A stretch of 64,000 bases of DNA from Pseudomonas sp. MM211 (GCF_020386635.1 NZ_CP081942.1:4154001-4218000), one strand, 5' to 3'; shown: positions 35,645 through 46,539, counted from the stretch's first letter. A program made the numbers and translations. Notes: generated from the letters alone by a model not told the origin.

Positions 35645-38023
35645 CTAGTTCCTTAACGTGGCGTTGAACCTTTGTTCCAGGGAGGTGAGGATATTCTGGG
35701 TTGCGCTGCTCACCTCATCGTCATTCAGAGTGCGCGATGGATGCTGCCAGGTCAAGCCAACGGCGAGGCTTTTTCTAAGCGGATCAATGCCTTTACCGTG
35801 ATAAACATCAAACAACCTGAGGTCGGTCAGCCATTCACCAGCCTGCTCACGAATATCGGCCAGCAGATGCTGGGCCGGTACTTCGCGATCTACCAGCAAA
35901 GCCAGGTCGCGGCGCACTTCGGGGAAGCGCGACAGCTCTTTGAATGCCGGCATGCGGCCCTGGGTGATTTCACTCAACACCAGCTCGAACAGGAACAGCG
36001 GCTGATCGAGGCCGAGGGTCTTGGCCAGCTCCGGGTGGATGGCACCTACGTAACCGACCAGCCGCCCTTCCCGCTCGATGCGTGCGGTCTGGCCCGGATG
36101 CAGGGCACTGTGCTCGCCCGGCACGAAGCTGAAACTGCCGATATCGCCGGCTGCAGCCAGCAGGGCTTCGACGTCTGCCTTGGCATCGAAGAAGTCAACG
36201 CCATCACGGCCATGGGCCCAGCTCTCCGGCAGACGGCTGCCGGTGATCACGCCAGCGAGCATCGGCTCTTGCTTGAGTTCGTCCAGCTGGCCAACGAAAC
36301 GCAGGCCGCTTTCGAACAGGCGCACGCGCGGCTGCTGACGATTGAGGTTGTGCTCCACGGCCTTGACCAGGCCCGGCCACAACGAGGCGCGCATGGCGGC
36401 CATGTCGGCGGAGATCGGGTTGGCCAGGGTCAGCGGCTGCACGCCCGGGCTGAACAGCTCGAACAGCTTGGGATCGATGAAGCTGTAGGTGATCGCTTCC
36501 TGGTAACCGCGGGCCACCAGCAGGCGACGCAGCACCGGCAAGTCAGCCACGGCCTCGGCCTTGGTCTGCGGCGCCAGGCGCGCTTGCGGGTAGCGAACCG
36601 GCAGGCGGTTGTAGCCATACAGGCGTGCCAGCTCTTCGATCAGGTCGACTTCCAGGCTGATGTCGAAGCGGTGGCTCGGTACCTTGACCTGCCACTGCCC
36701 TGCCCCTTGGGCTTCGATACCCAGGCCCAGGGCCCCGAGCAGTTTGACGATCAGTTCGTCGTCGAGCTTGAGGCCGAGCATCTGCTCAACGCGCTCGGCA
36801 CGCAGGCTGATCGGTGCGATGTCTGGCAATTGCGCTTCGGCTACTGCTTCGATGATCGGGCCGGCTTCGCCGCCGACGATTTCCAGCAGCAGCGACGTGG
36901 CGCGCTCCATGGCTTCGCGGGCCAGTTGCCAGTCCACGCCACGCTCGAAGCGGTGTGAGGAGTCAGTGTGCAGGCCGTATGAACGGGCCTTGCCAGCGAC
37001 GGCAATGGTGTCGAAGAAGGCGCTTTCGAGGAACAGGTCACGGGTGCTGTCGCTGACGCCGCTGTGCTCGCCGCCCATCACGCCGGCGATGGCCAGGGCG
37101 CGTTCATGGTCGGCGATGACCAGCGTGTCGGCACGCAGGGTGACTTCCTGGCCGTCGAGCAGTACCAGCTTCTCGCCCTCTTCGGCCATGCGCACACGAA
37201 TGCCACCCTGGATCACGTCGAGGTCGAAGGCGTGCATCGGCTGGCCGAGCTCGAGCATCACGTAGTTGGTGATGTCGACGGCGGCGTCGATGCTGCGTAC
37301 GTCGGCGCGGCGCAGGCGCTCGACCATCCAGCGCGGGGTCGGCTTGGACAAGTCGACGTTGCGTACCACACGGCCCAGGTAACGCGGGCAAGCCTGAGTG
37401 GCCAGCACTTCGACTGGGCGCACTTCGTCGTGAGCCGGGGCAACTGCAGCAACCTGCGGGCGGGTTACCGGCACGTCGTACAGGGCGCCGACTTCACGGG
37501 CCAGACCGGCCAGCGACAGGCAGTCACCGCGGTTGGGGGTGAGGTCGACTTCGATGCTGACGTCGTTGAGTTCGAAGTACTCGCGGATGTCCTGGCCAAC
37601 CGGCGCATCGGCTGGCAGCTCGAGCAGGCCGTCGTTGTCTTCGCTGATTTGCAGCTCGGAAGCCGAGCAGAGCATGCCGTTAGACTCGACGCCGCGCAGC
37701 TTGGCCTTCTTGATCTTGAAGTCGCCGGGCAGTTCGGCGCCGATCATGGCGAACGGAATCTTCAGGCCGGGGCGCACGTTGGGCGCGCCGCACACGACCT
37801 GAAAGGTTTCGCTGCCGTTGCTGACCTGGCACACGCGCAGTTTGTCGGCGTCTGGGTGCTGCTCGGTGCTCAGCACCTCGCCCACGATCACGCCGCTGAA
37901 GGCGCCGGCCACCGGGCTGACGCTGTCGACTTCGAGGCCGGCCATGGAGAGGCGCGCGACCAGTTCGTCACGGGAAACCTGCGGGCTTACCCAGCCACGC
38001 AGCCACTGTTCACTGAATTTCAT
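35645..38023 (-). CDS. pheT: Phenylalanyl-tRNA synthetase beta subunit
   Basis: The large subunit of the (alpha-beta)2 PheRS, 792 residues, the usual length. Domains in order: N-terminal B1/tRNA-binding OB-fold (GVIVGEVLSTEQHPDADKL), B3/B4 editing region (LGRVVRNVDLSKPTPRWM, VDITNYVMLELGQPMHAFD), B5 (DIAPISLRAERVEQMLG), catalytic-like core (PQARLAPQTKAEAVADLPVL) and the C-terminal anticodon-binding fold (FKELSRFPEVRRDLALLVD). It lies 46 bases after pheS and 3 bases before ihfA. Confidence 0.98.
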   Translation of the reverse strand: MKFSEQWLRGWVSPQVSRDELVARLSMAGLEVDSVSPVAGAFSGVIVGEVLSTEQHPDADKLRVCQVSNGSETFQVVCGAPNVRPGLKIPFAMIGAELPGDFKIKKAKLRGVESNGMLCSASELQISEDNDGLLELPADAPVGQDIREYFELNDVSIEVDLTPNRGDCLSLAGLAREVGALYDVPVTRPQVAAVAPAHDEVRPVEVLATQACPRYLGRVVRNVDLSKPTPRWMVERLRRADVRSIDAAVDITNYVMLELGQPMHAFDLDVIQGGIRVRMAEEGEKLVLLDGQEVTLRADTLVIADHERALAIAGVMGGEHSGVSDSTRDLFLESAFFDTIAVAGKARSYGLHTDSSHRFERGVDWQLAREAMERATSLLLEIVGGEAGPIIEAVAEAQLPDIAPISLRAERVEQMLGLKLDDELIVKLLGALGLGIEAQGAGQWQVKVPSHRFDISLEVDLIEELARLYGYNRLPVRYPQARLAPQTKAEAVADLPVLRRLLVARGYQEAITYSFIDPKLFELFSPGVQPLTLANPISADMAAMRASLWPGLVKAVEHNLNRQQPRVRLFESGLRFVGQLDELKQEPMLAGVITGSRLPESWAHGRDGVDFFDAKADVEALLAAAGDIGSFSFVPGEHSALHPGQTARIEREGRLVGYVGAIHPELAKTLGLDQPLFLFELVLSEITQGRMPAFKELSRFPEVRRDLALLVDREVPAQHLLADIREQAGEWLTDLRLFDVYHGKGIDPLRKSLAVGLTWQHPSRTLNDDEVSSATQNILTSLEQRFNATLRN

Positions 38024-38069
38024 ACTGTCTGTTCTCCTGATCCGATTCGATTACAAAATGCGAGAGTTG

Positions 38070-39086
<1,017 letters not shown>

Positions 39087-39107
39087 TTACAGACTCCAGA
39101 TACGAAA

Positions 39108-39171
39108 CAGGGGAAGAGCTTGAAGGCTCTTCCCCTATTGGTGACGTTTAGCACCGGGCCGAAACCCGGTG
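39108..39171 (-). promoter_or_regulatory. Two hairpins in the rplT-pheS gap (possible attenuator)
   Basis: On the minus strand, CACCGGGTTTCGGCCCGGTG (39152-39171) forms a stem-loop soon after rplT, and GGGGAAGAGC ... GCTCTTCCCC (39110-39135) forms a second one followed by TGTTTC, ending about 20 bases before pheS. The second looks like a terminator or attenuator that sets pheST expression. No phenylalanine-rich leader peptide was seen in the 97-base gap. Confidence 0.6.
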
Positions 39172-39183
39172 ATTGTCGGGGAC

Positions 39184-39540
39184 TTAAGCCAGTACGGCTT
39201 TCGCTTTCTCGACAATCGCAGCAAACGCCGCTTTTTCGTTCACTGCCAGATCAGCCAGAACCTTACGGTCGATTTCGATCGACGCTTTTTTCAGGCCAGC
39301 GATGAAACGGCTGTAGGACAGACCGTTGACGCGAGCACCAGCGTTGATACGAGCGATCCACAGAGCGCGGAACTGACGTTTTTTCTGACGACGGTCACGG
39401 TAGGCATATTGACCAGCCTTGATGACAGCCTGCTTGGCAACACGGAATACGCGCGAACGTGCACCGTAGTAGCCTTTAGCGAGTTTCAGAATTTTTTTGT
39501 GACGAGCACGAGCGATAACGCCACGTTTAACACGAGCCAT
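39184..39540 (-). CDS. rplT: Ribosomal protein L20
   Basis: A 118-residue basic large-subunit protein. It begins [20 protein letters not shown] and contains [20 protein letters not shown], both diagnostic of L20. It lies in the infC-rpmI-rplT operon, where L20 usually feeds back on translation of rpmI and itself. Confidence 0.98.
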   Translation of the reverse strand: MARVKRGVIARARHKKILKLAKGYYGARSRVFRVAKQAVIKAGQYAYRDRRQKKRQFRALWIARINAGARVNGLSYSRFIAGLKKASIEIDRKVLADLAVNEKAAFAAIVEKAKAVLA

Positions 39541-39567
39541 GAGTTATTTCCTCTATCTTGACCGAGA

Positions 39568-39762
39568 TTAACGAACGCGCAGCATGCGCGCGACCTTTGC
39601 AACGTCAGACGGATGCACCATGGTGCTACCGCGCAGGTGACGCTTACGTTTGGTCGACATCTTGGTCAGGATGTGGCTCTTGAAAGCGTGTTTGTGCTTG
39701 AAGCCGGTGGCGGTTTTCAGGAAACGCTTAGCCGCACCGCTTTTGGTTTTCATCTTTGGCAT
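39568..39762 (-). CDS. rpmI: Ribosomal protein L35
   Basis: A 64-residue basic protein, [20 protein letters not shown] near the start and [20 protein letters not shown] in the middle, as in all L35 proteins. It is 27 bases upstream of rplT and 60 bases after infC. Confidence 0.98.
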   Translation of the reverse strand: MPKMKTKSGAAKRFLKTATGFKHKHAFKSHILTKMSTKRKRHLRGSTMVHPSDVAKVARMLRVR

Positions 39763-39822
39763 GTTCGGATACTCCGCATTCAGTTGATATAGATAACCAT
39801 AAGGCCTGCCGTGCCCTGGAGG

Positions 39823-40374
39823 TTACTTCTTGCGTTTGGGAGCGATGACCATCATCAGTTGGCGTCCTTCCATCTTAGGATGCTGTTCGACGGTACCGTG
39901 TTCGGCGAGGTCAGCTTCGACCCGCTTCAACAGTTCCATACCCAGCTCCTGGTGGGCCATCTCACGACCACGGAATCTCAAAGAGATCTTGGCCTTGTCC
40001 CCTTCCATCAGGAAACGTACCAGGTTGCGAAGTTTTACCTGGTAATCCCCATCTTCCGTCCCTGGACGAAACTTGATTTCTTTAATCTGCTGCTGGTGCT
40101 GGTTCTTCTTGGCAATCGCTGCCTGCTTCTTCTTTTCGAAGAGGTGCTTGCCGTAATCCATGATCCGGCAAACCGGCGGCAATGCATCAGCAGAAATTTC
40201 CACCAGATCCAGCTTGGCGTCTTCGGCTATTTTAAGCGCTTCTTCAATAGAGACGATGCCAATCTGCTCGCCTTCAGCGCCAATTAACCGAACCTCGCGT
40301 GCCGAGATATTCTCGTTGATCGGGGCCTTCGGTGCAGCTCGTTTATCTTGTCTCATTTCACGCTTAATAATAAT
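39823..40374 (-). CDS. infC: Translation initiation factor IF-3 with non-standard ATT start
   Basis: IF-3 checks the start codon and keeps ribosomal subunits apart. The N-domain [20 protein letters not shown] and C-domain [18 protein letters not shown] are diagnostic. The first ATG (40356) lacks a ribosome binding site. Upstream in frame are three ATT codons (40374, 40371, 40368) after GGAG, in line with the ATT start through which IF-3 regulates itself in E. coli. The first ATT would give 183 residues and shares a base with the thrS TAA; the second and third have better spacing, so the end given is uncertain by up to six bases. Confidence 0.93.
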   Translation of the reverse strand: MIIKREMRQDKRAAPKAPINENISAREVRLIGAEGEQIGIVSIEEALKIAEDAKLDLVEISADALPPVCRIMDYGKHLFEKKKQAAIAKKNQHQQQIKEIKFRPGTEDGDYQVKLRNLVRFLMEGDKAKISLRFRGREMAHQELGMELLKRVEADLAEHGTVEQHPKMEGRQLMMVIAPKRKK

Positions 40375-42296
40375 TACTCCAAATCTTGGCGACCGCGCCG
40401 GGAAACCGCTTGTGCGAGCAACTCATTGAATTGGGCGACGGGCATGGAGCCCAGGTCAGCACCTTCACGGGTACGCACAGCGACAGTTTGCGTCTCGACT
40501 TCGCGATCCCCGATGACTAGCAGATAGGGGACCTTGAGCAAAGTATGCTCGCGGATTTTAAAGCCTATCTTCTCGTTCCTCAAGTCGGACTTGGCACGAT
40601 AGCCGCTTTGAGTGAGTGATTTTTCCACTTCGAGGGCAAAATCGGCCTGTTTATCGGTGATATTCATGATCACTGCCTGGGTTGGCGCCAGCCATGCCGG
40701 AAAGGCACCCTCGTAGTGTTCGATGAGAATTCCGATGAAACGCTCGAAGGAACCGAGAATCGCGCGATGCAGCATGACCGGGATCTTGCGGCTGTTGTCT
40801 TCGGAAACGTAGCTCGCTTCCAGACGCTGCGGCATGTTCGGGTCGTACTGCAGGGTGCCGCACTGCCAGGCACGGCCGAGGCAGTCGAGCAGGGTGAATT
40901 CGATCTTCGGACCGTAGAACGCGCCTTCGCCCGGCAGGTATTCCCACGGCAGGCCAGCGTCATTCAGGGCGTCGGCGAGGGCTTTCTCGGCGCGATCCCA
41001 GAAGGCGTCGTCGCCAACACGCTTGGGCGGACGAGTGGAAAGCTTCATCTTGATGTCGCTGAAGCCGAAGTCCGAATAGACCTGCAGAGTCAGCTTGATG
41101 AAGTCGGCCGCTTCCTTCTTCACCTGTTCTTCGGTGCAGAAGATGTGCGCGTCGTCCTGAGTGAAGCCGCGCACACGCATGATGCCGTGCAGGGCACCGG
41201 ATGCTTCGTTGCGGTGGCAAGAACCGAACTCGGCCAGACGCAACGGCAGCTCGCGGTAGCTCTTCAGGCCCTGGTTGAAGATCTGCACGTGGCACGGGCA
41301 GTTCATCGGCTTGATCGCGTAGTCGCGGCTTTCCGACTCGGTGGTGAACATGTTGTCGGCGTAGTTGCCCCAGTGCCCGGACTTCTCCCACAGCACACGG
41401 TCGACGACCTGCGGGGTACGGACTTCCTGGTAACCGTTTTCACGCTGCACACCGCGCATGTACTGCTCGAGCACCTGATAGATGGTCCAGCCATTGGGGT
41501 GCCAGAACACCATGCCCGGCGCTTCTTCCTGGGTGTGGAAGAGATCGAGGCGCTTGCCGATCTTGCGGTGATCGCGCTTCTCGGCTTCTTCGATGCGCTG
41601 GATGTAGGCCGCCAGCTGCTTCTTGTCAGCCCAGGCAGTGCCGTAGATGCGCTGCAGCTGCTCGTTCTTGGCATCGCCACGCCAGTAGGCGCCGGACAGC
41701 TTGGTCAGCTTGAATGCCTTGAGGAAGCGAGTGTTAGGCACGTGCGGGCCGCGGCACATGTCCACGTACTCTTCGTGGTAGTACAGGCCCATGGCCTGCT
41801 CGTTCGGCATGTCTTCAACGAGGCGCAGCTTGTAGTCTTCGCTGCGCGAGGTGAACACGTCGATAACTTCAGCGCGCGGCGTCACTTTCTTGATGACGTC
41901 GTAGTCCTTGTCGATCAGCTCTTTCATGCGCGCTTCGATGGCGGTGACGTCATCGGGCGTGAAGGGACGCTCGTAGGCGATGTCGTAATAGAAGCCATCG
42001 TCGATCACCGGGCCGATAACCATGCGTGCAGTCGGGTACAACTGCTTGACTGCATGGCCGATCAAGTGAGCACAGGAGTGGCGGATGATTTCTACGCCCT
42101 CCGCATCCTTGGGCGTGATGATTTGCAGGGTCGCATCGGCTTCGATCAGGTCACAGGCGTCAACCAGACGGCCATCGACCTTGCCAGCGACGGTGGCTTT
42201 GGCCAGACCGGCACCAATGGATTGAGCCACCTCGAGTACGGATACCGGATGATCGAACGAACGCTGACTGCCGTCGGGAAGAGTAATGATAGGCAT
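40374..42296 (-). CDS. thrS: Threonyl-tRNA synthetase
   Basis: 640 residues from the ATG of [14 protein letters not shown], which has GAGG 8 bases upstream. In order: TGS domain (about 1-62), editing domain ([20 protein letters not shown] and [12 protein letters not shown], which bind zinc-like and editing residues), class II core with motif 2 FRHxE-type sequence [18 protein letters not shown], zinc ligand Cys in [10 protein letters not shown], motif 3 [18 protein letters not shown] and the C-terminal anticodon domain ([20 protein letters not shown]). Its stop touches the infC start. Confidence 0.98.
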   Translation of the reverse strand: MPIITLPDGSQRSFDHPVSVLEVAQSIGAGLAKATVAGKVDGRLVDACDLIEADATLQIITPKDAEGVEIIRHSCAHLIGHAVKQLYPTARMVIGPVIDDGFYYDIAYERPFTPDDVTAIEARMKELIDKDYDVIKKVTPRAEVIDVFTSRSEDYKLRLVEDMPNEQAMGLYYHEEYVDMCRGPHVPNTRFLKAFKLTKLSGAYWRGDAKNEQLQRIYGTAWADKKQLAAYIQRIEEAEKRDHRKIGKRLDLFHTQEEAPGMVFWHPNGWTIYQVLEQYMRGVQRENGYQEVRTPQVVDRVLWEKSGHWGNYADNMFTTESESRDYAIKPMNCPCHVQIFNQGLKSYRELPLRLAEFGSCHRNEASGALHGIMRVRGFTQDDAHIFCTEEQVKKEAADFIKLTLQVYSDFGFSDIKMKLSTRPPKRVGDDAFWDRAEKALADALNDAGLPWEYLPGEGAFYGPKIEFTLLDCLGRAWQCGTLQYDPNMPQRLEASYVSEDNSRKIPVMLHRAILGSFERFIGILIEHYEGAFPAWLAPTQAVIMNITDKQADFALEVEKSLTQSGYRAKSDLRNEKIGFKIREHTLLKVPYLLVIGDREVETQTVAVRTREGADLGSMPVAQFNELLAQAVSRRGRQDLE

Positions 42297-42551
42297 GGCG
42301 CTTCCTCTCCTAGTGGTGACCTCTACCAAAGGCCACATGGGTTGGGATGAGCCAGTAAGCGATCCATTGGCGTACCTGCCATACAGAGGCAGGAGCTGTT
42401 AGGCCAGCCAAGGAACCACAATCACTGGAAGGTGTAAAACGGTGGATGCTTGCAGAATCACGGACACCTGACAAGGCGCCCTAGAAAGCCTGGGAGAATC
42501 TCCCCAAATCGCGAACAGCACCCCGAAAGGCAAGAACCAGGAATCGCGATC

Positions 42552-42580
42552 AAAAAAAATGGCCGCCGAAGCGACCATTT
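42552..42580 (-). terminator. Terminator of tRNA-Val
   Basis: On the minus strand AATGGTCGC, loop TTCG and GCGGCCATT form a stem followed by six or more T. It starts 7 bases past the tRNA 3' end. Confidence 0.88.
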
Positions 42581-42586
42581 AAAATT

Positions 42587-42663
42587 TGGTAGGCACAATT
42601 GGATTCGAACCAACGACCCCCACCATGTCAAGGTGGTGCTCTAACCAACTGAGCTATGTGCCT
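42587..42663 (-). tRNA. tRNA-Val (anticodon GAC)
   Basis: A 77-base tRNA with encoded CCA. The acceptor strand AGGCACA pairs with TGTGCCT, the D arm reads TAGCTCAGTTGGTTAGAGC, the anticodon stem CCACC/GGTGG holds loop TTGACAT (anticodon GAC), and the T arm has GTTCGAATC. It has its own terminator. Confidence 0.96.
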
Positions 42664-42799
42664 GCTGTGGGTGCGCATTTTACGTAGGCACGCTGAAGAG
42701 TCAATACCCTTTTTCGCTAACTGACTAAAAAAATTGAGTTTTTTGGATTTGAGGTGTGTAGCTGCCCTGCCCTCGCCGCCGTAACGCAAGCTCTTATTC

Positions 42800-42829
42800 C
42801 TGAGTATCGCTTCGCTCAACCCAGGCTAA
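42800..42829 (-). repeat. Dispersed 30-bp repeat, copy 2 (inverted)
   Basis: CTGAGTATCGCTTCGCTCAA followed by CCCAGGCTA is the reverse complement of the elements at 8765 and 58992, with one or two changes. It lies in the gap between tRNA-Val and the REP-like cluster at 42900. Confidence 0.65.
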
Positions 42830-42889
42830 GATGATGCGCATCGCCCTCGTAGGGTGGAAAACGCTTTTCTATTCCAGCACTGGGACAGC

Positions 42890-43030
42890 AATTGATCGTT
42901 CCTCACGCTCAGCGTGGGAATGCATCCTGGGACGCTCTGCGTCCCTGCGTCCCTGCGTCCCTGCGAGCCGGGAAGCGGGCGCGGAGCGCCCAAGCAGATG
43001 CTCCCACGCTGGAGCGTGGGAGCAATCAAT
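42890..43030. repeat. REP-like inverted repeats with an 8-bp microsatellite
   Basis: CGCTCAGCGTGGGAATGCATCC... and GATGCTCCCACGCTGGAGCG face each other and can pair through GTGGGA(A/G) and TCCCAC arms, with GACGCTCTGCGTCC between them. Inside, CTGCGTCC is repeated three times exactly (42937-42960) and then degenerates to CTGCGAGC. Such slippage-prone repeats inside REP clusters are common in pseudomonads. No gene is credible in 42664-43158. Confidence 0.75.
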
Positions 43031-43111
43031 CAACCTGACGGTGGGTGCAAGCTACGCGCGCCCATACGCCCTACAAGAGACAGTTCACGTGCGGTATGCA
43101 CCAACCCCATA

Positions 43112-43145
43112 CAAAACGGCGCTCTCGAGCGCCGTTTTGTTTTGC
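43112..43145 (-). terminator. Bidirectional terminator after the C39 peptidase gene
   Basis: CAAAACGGCGCT and AGCGCCGTTTTG form a 12-bp perfect stem with loop CTCG, flanked by A and T runs on both sides. It lies 14-20 bases past the minus-strand gene stop. Confidence 0.85.
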
Positions 43146-43158
43146 CAGATGAGATGGA

Positions 43159-44118
43159 CTACTGGGCCGGGCACGCGGTGGGGGCGGTGCACTGGCCTGA
43201 TGCGGTGCCTTGCTTGCCGATTACGGTGAAGCGCTTGTCGTCCGGGGCGATACGCTGGGCGCATTGGCGGGCGCTGGTGGCTTCGGCTTTGCAGCCGCGC
43301 TCATCGAGCACCTGAGACAGGTTGAACCAGCCTGCGGCGAAGTCCGACTGGCGGCTGACGCTTTCGCGTAACGCCGCTTCGGCACCGCGCAGATCACCAC
43401 CGGCATAACGGCTATTGGCCAGGGCGAACCAGCCTACGGCCTGTTCCGGCCAACGCTGGGTGGCGGTTCGATAGGCGTGCTGGGCGACATCCTTGCGGCC
43501 AACCTCTTCCAAGTCAGCAGCGGCCTTGAGCCATACGGTCGGTTCGGCGGTCGCTGGCAGAGTATCTGGCGGCATGGTCACTACGGCCCAGCGGCTGCCT
43601 CGCGCCCAGGTCTTGTCGAACGCGGCGAAATCGGTCACCCAGCGGCGAGTGGTGCCAGAGCGCAGAATCAGCGTCTGCTCACGACGGTCGTAACCCACCA
43701 CTACCGCGAAGTGCCACTGCGGGTACCAGTCGAAGGCCAGGTTCTGCAGCACCAGCACCGGGTTGCCGGCAGCCACTTCGGCCAGCAGCGCATCGAGCCT
43801 GGGCTTGAGCGGGTAAACGAGTAGATCGTGAGAACGCGCTGCTGCGACCATTTCCACCTGCAAGCTGCCTTCACGGCCAGGGATATAGACCTGATCCTGC
43901 AGGAAACCTGGGGTGGTCAGCACACCGCGCTGATTGAGCATGGTCGCCAAAGCGGCGGGGCCACACTGATAAGCGGTCTGCGGATAGAAGGGAACGCTGC
44001 TGAGCTCGACCCGCTCAGGCAGGCGCTCGGTCTCCGGTAAAAGTACCGGAGAGCTGGCGCACGCGCTGAGCAGGACGATCAGAAGTGAAGCGAGGAGCGG
44101 TCTTAGCGATTTATGCAT
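43159..44118 (-). CDS. PA2778-type C39 cysteine peptidase lipoprotein with TPR-like tail
   Basis: A 319-residue lipoprotein: signal and lipobox are LLASLLIVLLSACASSP. The N-terminal half (about 40-180) is a C39-type papain-like domain with the catalytic Cys in YQCGPAALATML, His in WHFAVVVGYD and a following loop with RSGTTRRW. The C-terminal half (about 200-300) has TPR-like helices (AQHAYRTATQRWPEQAVGW, FALANSRYAGGDLRGAEAAL). It overlaps the PA2779-like gene by 16 bases. C39 domains usually clip leader peptides of secreted peptides, but no ABC exporter or leader peptide is nearby; the substrate is unknown. Confidence 0.85.
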   Translation of the reverse strand: MHKSLRPLLASLLIVLLSACASSPVLLPETERLPERVELSSVPFYPQTAYQCGPAALATMLNQRGVLTTPGFLQDQVYIPGREGSLQVEMVAAARSHDLLVYPLKPRLDALLAEVAAGNPVLVLQNLAFDWYPQWHFAVVVGYDRREQTLILRSGTTRRWVTDFAAFDKTWARGSRWAVVTMPPDTLPATAEPTVWLKAAADLEEVGRKDVAQHAYRTATQRWPEQAVGWFALANSRYAGGDLRGAEAALRESVSRQSDFAAGWFNLSQVLDERGCKAEATSARQCAQRIAPDDKRFTVIGKQGTASGQCTAPTACPAQ

Positions 44119-44504
44119 TTCACGAAACTGAAGAGGTCTGTGGCGCAGAGCATATCGGTGATGATGAAGATCACCAAGAACAACACAATGATGCCGACCA
44201 CACCGGCACCAGCCGGGGCTTCAGAGAGCTGTGCATTGAATTGCGACAGTTCGGCGCTGGTCAGGTTGTTGATGCGGTTTTCCACCTGATCACGCTCGAC
44301 GCCCATGGCGAGCAGCTTTTCCTTGACCTGCTGATCGTCGAGCATCGACAGCAGCTGCTGACGGTCGACCTGCTGTTGCTGCTCGGTGAGCACTTCACCC
44401 GTACCGATCATCGCGGCATTGGCGAGTGGAACCTGGGCGATCATCAGGACATGGAACACTGCCAACATGGCAGCCAGACGACGAAAGAACGGGGACTTGG
44501 TCAT
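44103..44504 (-). CDS. PA2779-type small membrane protein
   Basis: A 133-residue protein always paired with the PA2778-type peptidase. It has a signal-like N-terminus (MLAVFHVLMIAQVPLANAA), a helical periplasmic part with LLSMLDDQQVKEKLLAMGV and VENRINNLTSAELSQFNAQL, and a C-terminal membrane segment (VVGIIVLFLVIFIITDML) ending in FSFVKCINR. The Q-rich helix and the spacing suggest a membrane-anchored partner or substrate of the peptidase. GGAGAT lies 5-9 bases before the start. No function has been established. Confidence 0.8.
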   Translation of the reverse strand: MTKSPFFRRLAAMLAVFHVLMIAQVPLANAAMIGTGEVLTEQQQQVDRQQLLSMLDDQQVKEKLLAMGVERDQVENRINNLTSAELSQFNAQLSEAPAGAGVVGIIVLFLVIFIITDMLCATDLFSFVKCINR

Positions 44505-44687
44505 TTTGGTATCTCCTTATCAACCATCATCCTAGACCCGTGTGGCACTCGGCCAGTTCCACCTATATATACGACCACTTGGACATGTGCTGCAGCCCAG
44601 GTAATCCGGGCACTCGGCCCGCGCCCGGCTTCAGCGAAAACCAGCCCGAATCACTCTGTATTTCACGCCTTTGCGAGCACGTGAAAC

Positions 44688-45581
44688 TCAAAGCGTCTGG
44701 CCCAGCTCGCTGCTCAGATAATCAAGAAAACAGGTGATGCGTGACGTGAGTGCGGTGTTGCGGTAGTACACGGCATGGATCGGCTGGCGAATCTCCACGG
44801 TGTGCTCCGCGAGGATCTGCACCAGCTCGCCGCACGCACGGTCGCGGTGGGTCATGAAGTCCGCCAGGCAAACGATCCCTGCGCCGCTCAAGGCCAGTTG
44901 GCGTAGCGTCTCGCCACTGGAGGCCTGCAGGCTGGGCTCGATGGCGTAGCGGTCGCCGTGTTCATGGCGCAGCGGCCACAGGTTGAGGCTCTCCGGCTGG
45001 GTGAAGCCGAGCAGGCTGTGCTCACTCAGCGCCTCGACACTGGCGGGCACGCCCTGCTCCTGCAGATAAACCGGGCTGGCCAGCACGCGGATGCGATTGC
45101 TGCCCAGCGGCCGGGCATGCAGGGTGGAGTCGCGCAGCGGGCCGATGCGGATGGCCACGTCGGTGCGCTGTTCAATCAGGTCGATGATTTCATCGCTGCT
45201 GTGCAGCTCCAGCTGGATATTCGGGTAGCGCTCGCGAAAGCCTTTGACCAGCGGCACCACCGCATGCAGCACGAACGGCGCGGCAGCGTTGACGCGCAAG
45301 CGCCCGGCCGGCGTCTGCCTACGCACGCGCATCTGCTCCTCGGCCTCCTCGACACTGGCCACAATGCGCCGCGCCTGGGCGAGAAAGGCGTGGCCCTCCT
45401 CGGTCAGTTCCAGGCGCCGGGTGGTGCGCTGCAGCAACGTTACATCGAGCTTTTCTTCCAGTCGGCTGAGGGCACGGCTGATGCCCGAAGCGGTCTGCCC
45501 CAACTGCTGCGCGGCGGCGCTGATGGAGCCGCTGGCCACCACGGTGCTGAAGGCAAGGAGTTCGTCGAGAGTGGTTTTCAT
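44688..45581 (-). CDS. LysR-family regulator (YafC-like)
   Basis: A 297-residue LysR protein; the start MKTTLDELLAFSTVVASG is chosen because the winged helix begins here in the family. The HTH is SISAAAQQLGQTASGISRAL then SRLEEKLDVTLLQRTTRRLE. The effector domain follows with LRVNAAAPFVLHAVVPLV and IAIRIGPL-type strands. It is divergent from dkgB, the same pairing as yafC-dkgB in E. coli, so it probably controls dkgB. The ribosome binding site is weak. Confidence 0.9.
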   Translation of the reverse strand: MKTTLDELLAFSTVVASGSISAAAQQLGQTASGISRALSRLEEKLDVTLLQRTTRRLELTEEGHAFLAQARRIVASVEEAEEQMRVRRQTPAGRLRVNAAAPFVLHAVVPLVKGFRERYPNIQLELHSSDEIIDLIEQRTDVAIRIGPLRDSTLHARPLGSNRIRVLASPVYLQEQGVPASVEALSEHSLLGFTQPESLNLWPLRHEHGDRYAIEPSLQASSGETLRQLALSGAGIVCLADFMTHRDRACGELVQILAEHTVEIRQPIHAVYYRNTALTSRITCFLDYLSSELGQTL

Positions 45582-45735
45582 GGCGACCATTCGTGATTGC
45601 GGCGCAAATATGTTCTGCATGAAACGCGGTTTTTCCGCATAAGTCCACGGCACATACTGGCTCACGAATCCAGCGCAACAACCCTTGGGCATCGCTGTCA
45701 GCTACAGACAGCTGTCCATTCAACAGGAGACTTAC

Positions 45736-46539
45736 ATGCCACAGATTCCCGCCCTCGGCCTCGGCACCTTCCGCCTCAAGGATCAGCAGGTGATCGATTC
45801 GGTACGCACCGGCCTTGAGCTTGGCTACCGGCATATCGATACCGCACAGATCTACGGCAACGAAGCCGAAGTGGGCCAGGCCATCGCCGAAAGCGGCGTG
45901 CCGCGCAGCGAACTGTTCGTCACCACCAAGATCTGGACCGACAACCTGGGCGCCGACAAGCTGATCCCCAGCCTGGAAGAAAGCCTGCGCAAGTTGCGCC
46001 TCGATCAGGTCGACCTGACCCTGATCCATTGGCCATCGCCCAATGACGAACTGCAGGTGGCCGAATACATGGCAGCCCTGCTGGAGGCCAAGGCTGCTGG
46101 CCTGACCGCGCTGATCGGTGTGTCCAACTTCACCAACGCGCATCTTCAACAGGCAATGGAGGTGGTCGGCGCTGACCAGATCGCCACCCACCAGGTGGAA
46201 ATCCACCCGTTCCTGCAGAACCGCAAGGTGGTGGAGTTCGCCCAGGAACACGGCGTGCACCTGACCGCCTACATGCCACTGGCCTACGGCAAGGTGATGA
46301 CCGATCCGGTGATTCAGGACATCGCCGCCAAACACGCCGCCAATCCAGCACAGGTCGCACTGGCCTGGGCGCTACAGCAGGGTTTCGCGGTGATTCCGTC
46401 ATCCACCAAACGGGCCAACCTGGAAAGCAACCTGGGCGCATTGAAGCTGACACTCAGCGAGCAGGACATGGCTGCCATCGCCAAGCTGGAGCGCGGTGAG
46501 CGACTGGCCAACCCGGGGTTCGCGCCGCACTGGGATTAG
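45736..46539 (+). CDS. dkgB: DkgB, 2,5-diketo-D-gluconate reductase-type aldo/keto reductase
   Basis: NADPH-dependent aldo/keto reductase of 267 residues. The start [16 protein letters not shown] has AGGAG 7 bases upstream. [20 protein letters not shown] holds the catalytic Asp and Tyr, IHWPSPND the His, and [15 protein letters not shown] and [15 protein letters not shown] are further family blocks. In E. coli the protein reduces 2,5-diketogluconate and methylglyoxal-like carbonyls. It is divergent from a LysR gene and convergent with arfB, with a 4-base overlap of the stops. Confidence 0.93.
   Translation: MPQIPALGLGTFRLKDQQVIDSVRTGLELGYRHIDTAQIYGNEAEVGQAIAESGVPRSELFVTTKIWTDNLGADKLIPSLEESLRKLRLDQVDLTLIHWPSPNDELQVAEYMAALLEAKAAGLTALIGVSNFTNAHLQQAMEVVGADQIATHQVEIHPFLQNRKVVEFAQEHGVHLTAYMPLAYGKVMTDPVIQDIAAKHAANPAQVALAWALQQGFAVIPSSTKRANLESNLGALKLTLSEQDMAAIAKLERGERLANPGFAPHWD

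Noticed and set aside
42831..43229. Plus-strand frame in the gap after tRNA-Val
   Set aside because: It is made largely of REP-like and microsatellite repeats and has no ribosome binding site.
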